Assembly: GCF_000215085.1 (NCBI RefSeq)
Contig: NC_015589.1
Location: 496,001 to 560,000, forward strand
Direction: 5' to 3'
DNA length: 64,000 bases
Source of the DNA: Desulforamulus ruminis DSM 2154
GTDB lineage: Bacteria > Bacillota > Desulfotomaculia > Desulfotomaculales > Desulfotomaculaceae
Shown here: positions 25,220 through 33,767 of the stretch, in pieces
Layout: every line of letters starts with the position of its first letter
How positions within the stretch are numbered: position 1 is the first letter of the stretch
Notes under the pieces: model-generated
Told to the model about the DNA's origin: nothing
The model's input: only the letters and a program-made list of their open reading frames with translations
The model's database searches: none
Position numbers and translations under genes: made by a program

Positions 25220-26122
25220 GTGAAAAAAGCAATGATTTTTAATATCCAGAAATTTTGTATTCATGACGGTCCCGGTATAAGAACAACGGTTTTTTTTAAA
25301 GGATGTCCCTTGAGCTGCCTGTGGTGTCACAATCCGGAGAGCCAGAACTTCAGCAAAGAGATTTTTTATCATCCGGAAAAGTGCACCCAATGTGGACGGT
25401 GTTTGGCAAAATGCAAACAAGGGGCCATCCGGCGCCAGGGAGAAATTCTGGTGCAGGATCGCCAGAAGTGCGTTGCTTGCGGGGAATGCACGGATTTTTG
25501 CAGCCATAACACCCGGGAAATCGCCGGAAGAGAATATAGCCTTCATGAACTGCTGGCGGAAATCGAAAAGGACCGCCCCTTCTATGAGCAATCCAAGGGC
25601 GGTGTCACTCTATCGGGCGGTGAGGCCCTGTGCCAAATTGATTTCGTGGCAGATTTAGTAAAGGCCTGCCAAAAAAGGGGTATTTCTGTGGCCGTGGATA
25701 CCTGTGGACAGGTTCCTTTTAGCAGTTTTGAGAGGATCCTGGATTTTGTGGACATCTTTCTTTACGATATAAAAATCATGGACCCGGTCCTTCATGAAAA
25801 ATATATCGGGCAGAGCAACCGCCTCATTCTCGAGAACCTTTGCAGGCTGGTTGAAAGGGGCGCCAGAATCAATTTGAGGCTGCCTTTGATTGAAGGAGTG
25901 AATACCCAGGACGAAAATATCCGAGAGGTTATCGCTTTTATTAAGGGGATGAACCTTCCTTTGATTCATTTGCTGCCTTATCACGATACGGGTAAGAGCA
26001 AATATCTCCGTTTAAATAGGGAACATCCCGGACCATTGCTGAAAAGACCATCGGATGAAAGGCTGGAGCAAATTAAGAGCCTGTTTGAGGCCAGTCAGTT
26101 TAAAGTAAAGATCGGAGGTTGA
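25220..26122 (+). CDS. Glycyl-radical-enzyme activating protein (radical SAM)
   Basis: 300 residues. The SAM-cluster motif is Cys29-x3-Cys33-x2-Cys36 (GCPLSCLWC, then HNPES), preceded by FCIHDGPGIRTTVF. An inserted ferredoxin-like domain with two 4Fe-4S sites follows (CTQCGRCLAKC and CVACGECTDFC), and then GGVTLSGGEAL for SAM binding. The GTG start at 25220 has GAGGTG upstream. It ends four bases before the glycyl-radical enzyme gene, so it almost surely installs that enzyme's glycyl radical. Confidence 0.92.
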   Translation: MKKAMIFNIQKFCIHDGPGIRTTVFFKGCPLSCLWCHNPESQNFSKEIFYHPEKCTQCGRCLAKCKQGAIRRQGEILVQDRQKCVACGECTDFCSHNTREIAGREYSLHELLAEIEKDRPFYEQSKGGVTLSGGEALCQIDFVADLVKACQKRGISVAVDTCGQVPFSSFERILDFVDIFLYDIKIMDPVLHEKYIGQSNRLILENLCRLVERGARINLRLPLIEGVNTQDENIREVIAFIKGMNLPLIHLLPYHDTGKSKYLRLNREHPGPLLKRPSDERLEQIKSLFEASQFKVKIGG

Positions 26123-26126
26123 TTGT

Positions 26127-28499
26127 ATGGAGAGGGGCATGAATGAAAGAATCCGAAAGCTGAGGCGGCAAAGTGTGACGGTAGAACCCACCATTTCCTT
26201 GGAAAGGGCTTTGCTGGTTACCGAAGCCTATGAAAAATATCATGGAACAGTGGAAACCCCGGTATTGCGTGCCTTAACCTTTAAGCACATCCTGGAAAAC
26301 AAAACCCTTTGCATCAATGAAGGCGAGTTGATTGTGGGCGAAAAGGGGGAAGGGCCCCAGTCGGCCCCGACCTACCCGGAATTGTGCTGCCACACCCTTG
26401 AAGATTTTGCAATTATGAACAACCGCGAAAAAATTTCCTTTAAAACGAATGATCAAGACCGGAAAATACAAGAGGAAAGAATTATCCCTTACTGGCAGAA
26501 CCGTTCTTTGAGAAAAGCCATCTTCGGTCATATGTCCCCGGAGTGGGTTGATTGTTACGAAAGCGGTATTTTCACCGAGTTTATGGAACAAAGATCTCCG
26601 GGACATACCGTAGGAGATGGTAAAATTTATCAGAAGGGCTTTTTGGATTTTAAGCAGGATATTCAGAAGGCTTTAGATACCTTGGATTTTCTCAACGATG
26701 AACAGGCCTATGAGAAAAAGAGCCAGTTGGAAGCGATGAAAATAAGCTGTGAAGCCATCATTCGTTTTGGCCAGCGTTATGCCCAATATGCCCGAGAGCT
26801 TGCGGAGAAGGAAAAGGACCCTGGGCGTAAAGCCGAGCTGCTGACCATTGCAGCCAATTGTGATGTGGTCCCGGCCCGGAAACCGGAGACCTTTGCCCAG
26901 GCCATTCAGATGTATTGGTTTGTTCATATCGGCGTTACCACGGAATTAAATAACTGGGATTCCTTCAGCCCCGGACGGTTGGACCAGCATCTGCACCCTT
27001 TCTATACAAAAGAGATGGAGGCAGGAACCCTTACGGAAGACCAGGCCAAAGAATTGCTGCAATGCCTGTGGATCAAATTTAATAACCAACCGGCTCCTCC
27101 CAAGGTGGGAATTACCTTAAAGGAAAGCGGCACCTATACGGACTTCGCCAATATTAACAGCGGCGGTGTAAAACCGGATGGCTCCGACGGGGTCAATGAC
27201 GTAACCTACCTGATCCTGGATACCATGGATGAGTTAAAGCTGCTTCAACCCAGTTCCAATGTTCAGATCAGCCGTAAATCACCGCATCGGTTTGTTAAAA
27301 GGGCCTGCGAAATTTCCCGGAAGGGCTGGGGGCAGCCGGCCATGTATAATACCGATGCCATTATCCAGGAATTGCTGCGGGCAGGCAAGGACATTGTGGA
27401 TGCCAGGGAGGGCGGAGCCAGCGGCTGTGTGGAAACTGGGGCTTTTGGCAAAGAAGCTTATATTTTAACCGGTTATTTAAACCTGCCTAAAATTTTGGAA
27501 CTTACTTTAAATAACGGGTTTGACCAGTTTCTGGGTAAGCAGTTGGGATTACAGACCGGCCATGCTACCGACTATCTAAGCTATGAAGCCTTATTTGAGG
27601 CCTTTACCCGGCAGCTTCAGTACTTTGTGGATATAAAGATCAAGGGCAATCATATTATTGAAAAAATTTATGCCACTCAGATGCCCTGTCCCTTCCTGTC
27701 CGTGATTATCAACGACTGTATTGAGAAGGGGATGGACTATAACGCCGGGGGCGCCCGGTACAATACCTCTTACATTCAGGGTGTGGGCATTGGTACCCTG
27801 ACGGACTGCCTTTCAGCCCTCCGATACAATGTCTTTGAGCAAAAAAGATTTACCATGCAGGAACTGATGGCAGCCATGGAGGCTAATTTTGTCGGCTATG
27901 ACTATATCCATAATCTTGTGCTGAATAAAACCCCGAAATATGGCAACGATGACGATGCGGCGGATCAACTCATGGTTGATGCTTTTAACGCCTTTTATCA
28001 TAGCGTGAACGGCAGAAGGAACATGAGGGGAGGGACCTACCGTATTGACATGCTTCCCACCACCTGCCATGTTTATTTTGGTTCGGTGATGGGAGCCAGT
28101 CCCAACGGAAGGCTGGCGGCAAAGCCTCTCTCCGAAGGGATTTCCCCGGAGCAGGGTTCCGACAGGCAGGGACCTACGGCGGTCATTAAATCGGCGGCTA
28201 AGATGGATCACCTGCGCACCGGGGGAACACTGCTGAATCAAAAATTCAGCCCCGCAGTGGTGGCTGGAGATGAAGGGCTTGAAAACATGGTTTCCCTGGT
28301 GAGAACTTATTTTACCATGGACGGTCATCATATTCAGTTTAACGTCATTGACCGGAAAACCCTGCTGGAGGCCCAGAAACGTCCCGAGGAATATAAGGAT
28401 TTAATTGTAAGAGTGGCCGGGTATAGCGACTACTTCCACAATCTCAGCAAAGAATTGCAGGATGAGATTATTGCCAGAACGGAACAGAAATTTAACTGA
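26127..28499 (+). CDS. hypD: Glycyl radical enzyme, trans-4-hydroxy-L-proline dehydratase type
   Basis: 790 residues. The active-site loop is GCVETGAFGKEAY with Cys434 and Glu436, and the glycyl radical loop RVAGYSDYF has Gly765. As I recall, those positions equal the catalytic residues of Clostridioides difficile HypD, and GCVETG fits HypD better than the GCVEP of choline lyase or GCVSP of diol dehydratase. The reaction would be hydroxyproline to pyrroline-5-carboxylate (P5C) plus water. The activase gene is four bases upstream. No proC follows, but a P5C dehydrogenase gene lies at 58.7 kb. The exact substrate is inferred. Confidence 0.8.
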   Translation: MERGMNERIRKLRRQSVTVEPTISLERALLVTEAYEKYHGTVETPVLRALTFKHILENKTLCINEGELIVGEKGEGPQSAPTYPELCCHTLEDFAIMNNREKISFKTNDQDRKIQEERIIPYWQNRSLRKAIFGHMSPEWVDCYESGIFTEFMEQRSPGHTVGDGKIYQKGFLDFKQDIQKALDTLDFLNDEQAYEKKSQLEAMKISCEAIIRFGQRYAQYARELAEKEKDPGRKAELLTIAANCDVVPARKPETFAQAIQMYWFVHIGVTTELNNWDSFSPGRLDQHLHPFYTKEMEAGTLTEDQAKELLQCLWIKFNNQPAPPKVGITLKESGTYTDFANINSGGVKPDGSDGVNDVTYLILDTMDELKLLQPSSNVQISRKSPHRFVKRACEISRKGWGQPAMYNTDAIIQELLRAGKDIVDAREGGASGCVETGAFGKEAYILTGYLNLPKILELTLNNGFDQFLGKQLGLQTGHATDYLSYEALFEAFTRQLQYFVDIKIKGNHIIEKIYATQMPCPFLSVIINDCIEKGMDYNAGGARYNTSYIQGVGIGTLTDCLSALRYNVFEQKRFTMQELMAAMEANFVGYDYIHNLVLNKTPKYGNDDDAADQLMVDAFNAFYHSVNGRRNMRGGTYRIDMLPTTCHVYFGSVMGASPNGRLAAKPLSEGISPEQGSDRQGPTAVIKSAAKMDHLRTGGTLLNQKFSPAVVAGDEGLENMVSLVRTYFTMDGHHIQFNVIDRKTLLEAQKRPEEYKDLIVRVAGYSDYFHNLSKELQDEIIARTEQKFN

Positions 28500-28538
28500 C
28501 GGTCTTAAAATGAGCTTATAGAAGGAGGAAGTCCAACT

Positions 28539-28793
28539 TTGAGCGGGCTAAAGAAGCTTCCTAATATTGGAGAAATATTGGAAGAGAAACTAAAAAAGGC
28601 CGGTATTCATTGCCCGGAGGACCTCATTAATCTTGGCAGCAGAGAGGCTTTCAGGCGGCTTAGAAACTATGACGGGGATGGCTGTTATAACATGTTGTGC
28701 GCTCTGGAAGGGGCTATCCAGGGGGTACGGTGGCATTACCTGTCGGAAAAAGACAAGAGGTCTTTGAAGGAATTTTATATGTCATTAAAATAA
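28539..28793 (+). CDS. TfoX C-terminal-domain protein
   Basis: 84 residues from TTG 28539, ten bases after AAGGAGG. LKKLPNIGEILEEKLKKAGI is a helix-hairpin-helix-like start, then DGCYNMLCALEGAIQGVRWHYL and KRSLKEFY, matching the stand-alone C-terminal domain of TfoX/Sxy. Function is unknown outside competence regulation. It sits 40 bases after hypD and ends at a terminator, so it may be co-transcribed. Confidence 0.75.
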   Translation: MSGLKKLPNIGEILEEKLKKAGIHCPEDLINLGSREAFRRLRNYDGDGCYNMLCALEGAIQGVRWHYLSEKDKRSLKEFYMSLK

Positions 28794-28806
28794 TCGGATG
28801 CTGTTT

Positions 28807-28852
28807 AAGAATTTCCTTTTTGCCTTGTTTGGCGAAAAGGATTTCTTATTTT
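28807..28852 (+). terminator. Terminator after the TfoX-C gene
   Basis: AAGAATTTCCTTTTTGCC pairs with GGCGAAAAGGATTTCTT (one bulge, short loop), followed by ATTTTATT. Confidence 0.8.
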
Positions 28853-29029
28853 ATTCAAGGTCTATTCCTCAGGTAATTTGTAATCTTTATGTAATAAATT
28901 AAAATATTTTCTTGGAAGGAATTTATGGTTATAACATGGTAATAATAGGGAGGAAAAATATTCTAAACGGCCAGACCGACAGCAGATATTACTGTCATTG
29001 CATGACCGTATTTGTAGGAGGTCAAAAAA

Positions 29030-30217
29030 ATGAAAAAGGCCATTGTTAAAAACCTGTTTAACCAAATGGAGAACGCCAATTTTGAGGTAACCTTTTGGGA
29101 TGGGGAAGTCGTACAGTACGGAGAAAAGGAGCCGCGGATAAAAATCATCTTTCATAAACCCCTCCCCTTAAGTCTTGATCTAAAGGACCCCATATTGGCT
29201 ATGGGTGAGGCTTACATGGAAGGCATCTGGGATTACGAAGGGGAATTGGAAGAGATCTTCCGTATGGTGGATAACAACGAGCATAAATTTAAGCCCAATG
29301 GTATTGCTAAGAATATTGGTGGATTGGTTAAGGCTTTAAACCATTCGGCGGAGAAGTTAAAACAAAAGGAAAATATCCAACATCATTATGATCTGGGGAA
29401 TGATTTCTTTGGCTTGTGGCTGGATGAAACCCTAAGCTATTCCTGCGCTTATTTTAAAAGCGAAAAAGACACTCTGTACCAAGCGCAAATCAATAAGATT
29501 GATCATATTTTAAAAAAGCTTCAGTTAAAGCCGGGGGAACGTTTACTCGATATCGGCTGCGGCTGGGGCTGGCTTATCATTAGGGCCGCACAGCAGTATC
29601 AGGTAAAGGCTCTGGGAATCACGCTCAGCAGCCAGCAATACGAGGCGGTCTTACAAAGAATTAAAGAGGAACAGTTGGAGCATTTGGTTGACGTAAAGCT
29701 GATTAGCTACCTCGATCTTTTAAACACGGATTACCGGTTTGAAAAGATTGTTAGCGTGGGCATGTTTGAACACGTAGGCCAAGGAAATCTTCATAAATAT
29801 ATGGAAAAGATAAACGAACTGCTGGTGCCCGGCGGACTGTCCCTGCTGCATACCATTACAGGATTAACCGAGCAGCCGGTGAATAACTGGATTAAAAAAT
29901 ATATTTTCCCGGGAGGATACATCCCCTCCCTGCGGGAAATTATCTGGATGCTGCCGGAGCATCGTTTTCACTTATTGCATACGGAGAGTTTAAGAATGCA
30001 TTACGCCAAAACCCTGGATCACTGGTATGGTAACTTCAGCCAGTGGCGGGATTTAATCGCTGAAAAGATGGGTGAGAAATTTGTCCGAATGTGGGGGCTG
30101 TATTTAAATGGTTGTGCCGCCTCCTTCAGAGTTTCCGGCCTGGATATTTACCAGTTTTTGTTTTCTAAGGGACTCAATAACCAACTTCCTTTAGAATACA
30201 GCTATATTTATAAATAA
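29030..30217 (+). CDS. cfa: Cyclopropane-fatty-acyl-phospholipid synthase family methyltransferase
   Basis: 395 residues. The SAM-binding motif is LLDIGCGWGWLIIRAAQ. Upstream is YDLGNDFFGLWLDETLSYSCAYF and downstream the bicarbonate/active-site region VGMFEHVGQGN and PGGYIPSL, all typical of Cfa. It methylenates unsaturated acyl chains in membrane lipids from SAM. ATG 29030 follows GTAGGAGGT. The 237 bases upstream are AT-rich and carry no other gene. Confidence 0.92.
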   Translation: MKKAIVKNLFNQMENANFEVTFWDGEVVQYGEKEPRIKIIFHKPLPLSLDLKDPILAMGEAYMEGIWDYEGELEEIFRMVDNNEHKFKPNGIAKNIGGLVKALNHSAEKLKQKENIQHHYDLGNDFFGLWLDETLSYSCAYFKSEKDTLYQAQINKIDHILKKLQLKPGERLLDIGCGWGWLIIRAAQQYQVKALGITLSSQQYEAVLQRIKEEQLEHLVDVKLISYLDLLNTDYRFEKIVSVGMFEHVGQGNLHKYMEKINELLVPGGLSLLHTITGLTEQPVNNWIKKYIFPGGYIPSLREIIWMLPEHRFHLLHTESLRMHYAKTLDHWYGNFSQWRDLIAEKMGEKFVRMWGLYLNGCAASFRVSGLDIYQFLFSKGLNNQLPLEYSYIYK

Positions 30218-30237
30218 ATAAATTGCTTTATAATAAA

Positions 30238-30273
30238 AGTCCTGTTGCGTGAATGCAGCAGGATTTTTTATTT
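30238..30273 (+). terminator. Terminator after cfa
   Basis: CCTGTTGC pairs with GCAGCAGG across a 6-base loop and is followed by ATTTTTTATTTT. Confidence 0.85.
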
Positions 30274-30352
30274 TGTAAGTCATGGGATAATATGTCAAAA
30301 AACATAAAAATTACATACTCTGAAGGAATAAATCAAATTAAAGGAGTGTATT

Positions 30353-30691
30353 TTGGTGCTGAAATTACTTCAGGCCTACAAAGGCCAGCAAGTAGTCATT
30401 GAATTGCTCAATGGCCAAAAGCTTAGCGGCAATGTTGCAGATATGGATACGCTTTATCTTCGGCTGGAAACGGATGAAGGGGTTGGCATGGTTAATATTT
30501 CGTCCATTGCTGTTTTTTGGGAACCACTAAATTCTTCATCAAGTCAGGCGGATCAGTTACGAGCCGGGGAATATCCAAAGGATCAAAATCCTATCGGCAT
30601 TGTAGGACCTGGATACGGACAACAAGCGCAGCCATGTAACTTCCCATTTCAATATCATCACCCTGGTTATGCCTATTTCCATAATAAATAG
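30353..30691 (+). CDS. Small protein with SM-like fold, possibly spore-coat related
   Basis: 112 residues, starting at TTG 30353 or GTG 30356 after AAGGAG. Residues about 5-55 (YKGQQVVIELLNGQKLSGNVADMD, LYLRLETDEG, VNISSIAVFWEP) look like an SM/Hfq-like beta barrel. The tail is rich in Gly, Gln, Pro, Tyr and His (PGYGQQAQPCNFPFQYHHPGY split here), as in coat-associated proteins of spore formers. The role is inferred from composition only. Confidence 0.55.
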   Translation: MVLKLLQAYKGQQVVIELLNGQKLSGNVADMDTLYLRLETDEGVGMVNISSIAVFWEPLNSSSSQADQLRAGEYPKDQNPIGIVGPGYGQQAQPCNFPFQYHHPGYAYFHNK

Positions 30692-30724
30692 TTATAACAG
30701 GTTTTCATGTAAAAGAAAAGACGG

Positions 30725-30768
30725 TTCCAAACAACCGGGTTGTAAGGAATCGTCTTTTGCCAATACTA
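30725..30768. terminator. Bidirectional terminator
   Basis: AAAAGACGGTTCC pairs with GGAATCGTCTTTT, with an inner AACAACC/GGTTGT-type extension. It separates the SM-like gene (+) from the DUF1540 gene (-). Confidence 0.75.
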
Positions 30769-30793
30769 CCTAAATTTTAGCTGGGATTTTACA

Positions 30794-31045
30794 TTAGGAC
30801 ATTCTTGTTACATTGTCCACGGTTGTCTTTCCGGAGCCTTTGGCCACATAGGTTTTACAGCAAGTATCCATGCAACTGCCTGCGCTTGCCGGAGTAAGTT
30901 GGGTAGCCATAGCAGCATCAATTTTATCGGTTTGAGAGGATCCGAACTGATCGGTGGCTACCAAAATTTCATTGGCTTCGCATTTGTTTCCCTGAGCCCA
31001 GTAATGGCAATCGTTTACAATGCAGTGAATATGTTGGTTCATCAT
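30794..31045 (-). CDS. DUF1540 domain protein
   Basis: 83 residues. The N-terminal IHCIVNDCHYWAQGNKCEANEILV has the Cys-x4-Cys...Cys pattern of DUF1540, and CMDTCCKTYV near residues 58-67 supplies more cysteines. Such small Cys-rich proteins are common in spore-forming Firmicutes and probably bind a metal; function unknown. The start has GAAGGGA seven bases upstream. The 282 bases between this gene and hydC hold both divergent promoters. Confidence 0.8.
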   Translation of the reverse strand: MMNQHIHCIVNDCHYWAQGNKCEANEILVATDQFGSSQTDKIDAAMATQLTPASAGSCMDTCCKTYVAKGSGKTTVDNVTRMS

Positions 31046-31327
31046 TTCACATTCCCTTCTATTTTAATTTTATTTCCTGGATTATTGTTTGCAGTAGGAT
31101 AAAAAATATTCCTGATTTTGTTAACCAATATTGCTGAAGAGGACCACCTTTCCCAGACTTAAGCTAGAAAATAAAAATGGTTTTTAAAAATAATTTAGAA
31201 ATTAACGCTTGGTTAAAGCTAAAAGGTTTGCTAAGAGAAGATATAAAAAGGATTTTTGTAAAGCTCAACTGCATTATCTGCTTGTTTTAGGAGAAGCTAA
31301 AAATTAATTCATGTCGGAGGTGATGGG

Positions 31328-31891
31328 GTGCTTTTGGAAGGCGATGCAAAAAAAGAAAAATTTCGCCAACTGGATAAAGTTCTGGCGGTTTATGGACGGG
31401 ACCCGGAGCAATTAATCCGGGTTTTACAAAGGGCACAGGATATTTTTGGCTATCTGCCTGAAGAAGTACAAGCCTATATATCACATAAAATGGATATCCC
31501 GGTCAGTGCCGTCAATGGTGTGGTTACCTTTTACGCTCTTTTCTCAACGGAGCCCCGGGGCGAAGTGAACGTAAATGTTTGCCTGGGAACGGCCTGTTAT
31601 GTTCAGGGGGCGCAGAAAATCTATGAGGGGTTCCGGGAGCAATTGGGAATTCGGGATGGCAATAATACCGAGGACATGCAGTTTACCGTTCGCAGCAGCC
31701 GCTGTATCGGCGCCTGTGGCTTAGCCCCGGTGATCACCGTAAACGAAGATGTCCACGGCAAAGTAACTGCAAAGGACGTGGCCAAACTGATCCGTAAACA
31801 TAGAAAGAAAGAAGCGGCAGGTGAGGAAAATGAGGCTGGAGAACGTAACGGATCTGGAGAATATCAAGGCCCGCCGCCTACCGGACCTTAA
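31328..31891 (+). CDS. hydC: [FeFe] hydrogenase HydC/NuoE-like [2Fe-2S] subunit
   Basis: 187 residues from GTG 31328, seven bases after GGAGG. The thioredoxin-like [2Fe-2S] fold is shown by VNVCLGTACYVQGAQ and SSRCIGACGLAPVITVN, which supply four cysteines. The last 20 or so residues are hydrophilic and overlap hydB. It transfers electrons between HydB and HydA in the NAD(P)-linked or electron-bifurcating hydrogenase. Confidence 0.9.
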   Translation: MLLEGDAKKEKFRQLDKVLAVYGRDPEQLIRVLQRAQDIFGYLPEEVQAYISHKMDIPVSAVNGVVTFYALFSTEPRGEVNVNVCLGTACYVQGAQKIYEGFREQLGIRDGNNTEDMQFTVRSSRCIGACGLAPVITVNEDVHGKVTAKDVAKLIRKHRKKEAAGEENEAGERNGSGEYQGPPPTGP

Positions 31892-33767
31892 TGTTCGTTT
31901 AGGTCTTGCTCCGGAAGCCGGTTACCAAGTTTTGTACTGCACAGGGACCGGATGCTCCTCCGGTGGCAGTGGTCCTGTTATTGAAGCACTGGGTGCCGAG
32001 ATAAAAAAACAGAGTTTGCAGGATAAGATACGGATTTTTAAAACCGGCTGTTTTGGCTTCTGCAAAATGGGTCCGGTTCTGCTGGTTCACCCGGGACAAA
32101 TTTTTTACTGTCTGGTACATGAAAAAGATGTGGGGGAGTTAGTGGAACGGCATTTTAAGGAAGGAAAGACAGTGGCAAGACTGCTTTATAAGGAACCGGG
32201 CAAGGACGATGTTTATACTCAGATGAAGGAAATTCCTTTCTTCCATGCCCAAAAGCGGATTGCACTTAGAAACTGCGGCCTAATTAATCCTGAGGACATT
32301 GAGGAATATATTGCTAACGACGGTTATTTTGCTCTTTATGACGTATTACATCATAAAACTCCTGAACAGGTCATTGACGTCATCCGGCAATCCGGATTGA
32401 GGGGCCGGGGAGGAGGGGGCTTTCCCTCCGGGCAAAAATGGACCTTTACCGCCCAGGCGGAAGGTTCTCCTAAGTATGTGGTTTGTAATGCCGATGAAGG
32501 GGATCCGGGTGCTTTTATGGACCGCAGCATTTTGGAGGGAGACCCCCACAGTGTGCTGGAGGCGATGACCATAGCGGGCTACAGTATTGGGGGCAGCCGG
32601 GGTATTATTTACGTCCGGGCGGAATACCCCATTGCCATCAAACGCCTGGAGCTGGCCATTGAGCAGGCCCGGCAAGCCGGACTGCTGGGCAGCAATATTT
32701 TGGCAAGTGATTTTTCCTTTGATATTGAACTTCGCCTGGGCGCCGGAGCCTTTGTTTGCGGGGAGGAAACAGCCCTGCTGAAGTCGGCCATGGGAGAACG
32801 GGGAGAGCCTCGGCCCAGGCCGCCTTTTCCGGCAGTATGCGGCTTTCGCAACAAGCCCACCCTGTTAAATAATGTGGAGACCTATGCCAATGTCCCCATC
32901 ATTTTGCGCCAGGGCTGGGAATGGTACAGCAAGCTGGGAACAGAAAAAAGTAAAGGGACAAAAGTTTTTTCTATCGCCGGAAAGATTAACAATACCGGTT
33001 TGATTGAGGTGCCCATGGGGACCACCCTGCAAACCATTATTTATGATATTGGCGGGGGTATCCCCGGGGGTAAAAAATTGAAAGCGGTACAAACCGGGGG
33101 ACCTTCGGGCGGGGTCATACCGGCCCAACTGCTGAACACGCCCATTGATTACGAGTCCCTGGCCCAGGTGGGTTCCATGATGGGCTCCGGTGGCTTAATT
33201 GTAATGGATGAAACCGACTGTATGGTGGATATTGCCAAGTTCTATCTGGAATTCAGTCAGGAGGAATCCTGCGGTAAGTGTACACCCTGCCGGGTGGGTA
33301 CCAAACGCATGCTGGAAATTATGGAGAGAATCACCCGGGGACAGGGGGAAATGGAAGACTTGGCTGAATTGGAGGAATTGGCCCGGGATATTAAGGACGC
33401 AGCCCTGTGCGGTTTGGGCCAGACGGCGCCCAACCCGGTATTGTCCACACTGCGTTACTTCCGGGACGAATACATTGCCCATGTTCGGGATAAAACCTGT
33501 CCCGCCGGTGTCTGCCGGGAGCTGACGGATTTTGTGGTAGACCCTGAGAAATGTATTTCCTGCGGTCTTTGTGCCAAGGCTTGTGGCGTTGCAGCCGTGC
33601 GGGGGGAAAAGAAAGGGCCTTATTATATTGACCGTCAAAAGTGTATTAAATGCGGATCCTGCCAGGCCCGCTGCCCCAAGGATGCCATTTTTAAGACTGC
33701 CATGGGAGGTGAAGGAATCAATGCCAGCAAACCGGGAGACAACTGGACCGCATACCCTACCGCCTGA
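31830..33767 (+). CDS. hydB: [FeFe] hydrogenase HydB/NuoF-like flavin subunit
   Basis: 645 residues from ATG 31830. Order of domains: [2Fe-2S] thioredoxin-like (CTGTGCSSGG, about 35-120), FMN/NADH domain (GRGGGGFPSGQKWTF and GAGAFVCGEETALL, about 195-360), SLBB, NuoF 4Fe-4S (ESCGKCTPCRVGTKR, about 480), and a C-terminal 2[4Fe-4S] ferredoxin (CISCGLCAKAC, CIKCGSCQARCP). This extended form is found in HydB/HndC of bifurcating enzymes, which oxidise NADH together with reduced ferredoxin to make H2, or run in reverse. The gene overlaps both neighbours. Confidence 0.92.
   Translation: MRLENVTDLENIKARRLPDLNVRLGLAPEAGYQVLYCTGTGCSSGGSGPVIEALGAEIKKQSLQDKIRIFKTGCFGFCKMGPVLLVHPGQIFYCLVHEKDVGELVERHFKEGKTVARLLYKEPGKDDVYTQMKEIPFFHAQKRIALRNCGLINPEDIEEYIANDGYFALYDVLHHKTPEQVIDVIRQSGLRGRGGGGFPSGQKWTFTAQAEGSPKYVVCNADEGDPGAFMDRSILEGDPHSVLEAMTIAGYSIGGSRGIIYVRAEYPIAIKRLELAIEQARQAGLLGSNILASDFSFDIELRLGAGAFVCGEETALLKSAMGERGEPRPRPPFPAVCGFRNKPTLLNNVETYANVPIILRQGWEWYSKLGTEKSKGTKVFSIAGKINNTGLIEVPMGTTLQTIIYDIGGGIPGGKKLKAVQTGGPSGGVIPAQLLNTPIDYESLAQVGSMMGSGGLIVMDETDCMVDIAKFYLEFSQEESCGKCTPCRVGTKRMLEIMERITRGQGEMEDLAELEELARDIKDAALCGLGQTAPNPVLSTLRYFRDEYIAHVRDKTCPAGVCRELTDFVVDPEKCISCGLCAKACGVAAVRGEKKGPYYIDRQKCIKCGSCQARCPKDAIFKTAMGGEGINASKPGDNWTAYPTA

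Noticed and set aside
26127-28499. Pyruvate formate-lyase, choline TMA-lyase or glycerol dehydratase
   Set aside because: The active loop is GCVETG and the residue numbers fit HypD; PFL has two adjacent Cys, CutC has GCVEP, diol/glycerol dehydratases GCVSP.
31046-31327. Rex operator before the hydrogenase genes
   Set aside because: Only a half-site-like TTGTTAA is visible, with no proper inverted partner.
33571-33720. Longer HydA start inside hydB
   Set aside because: It overlaps the HydB ferredoxin region in another frame and has no ribosome site; ATG 33721 does.
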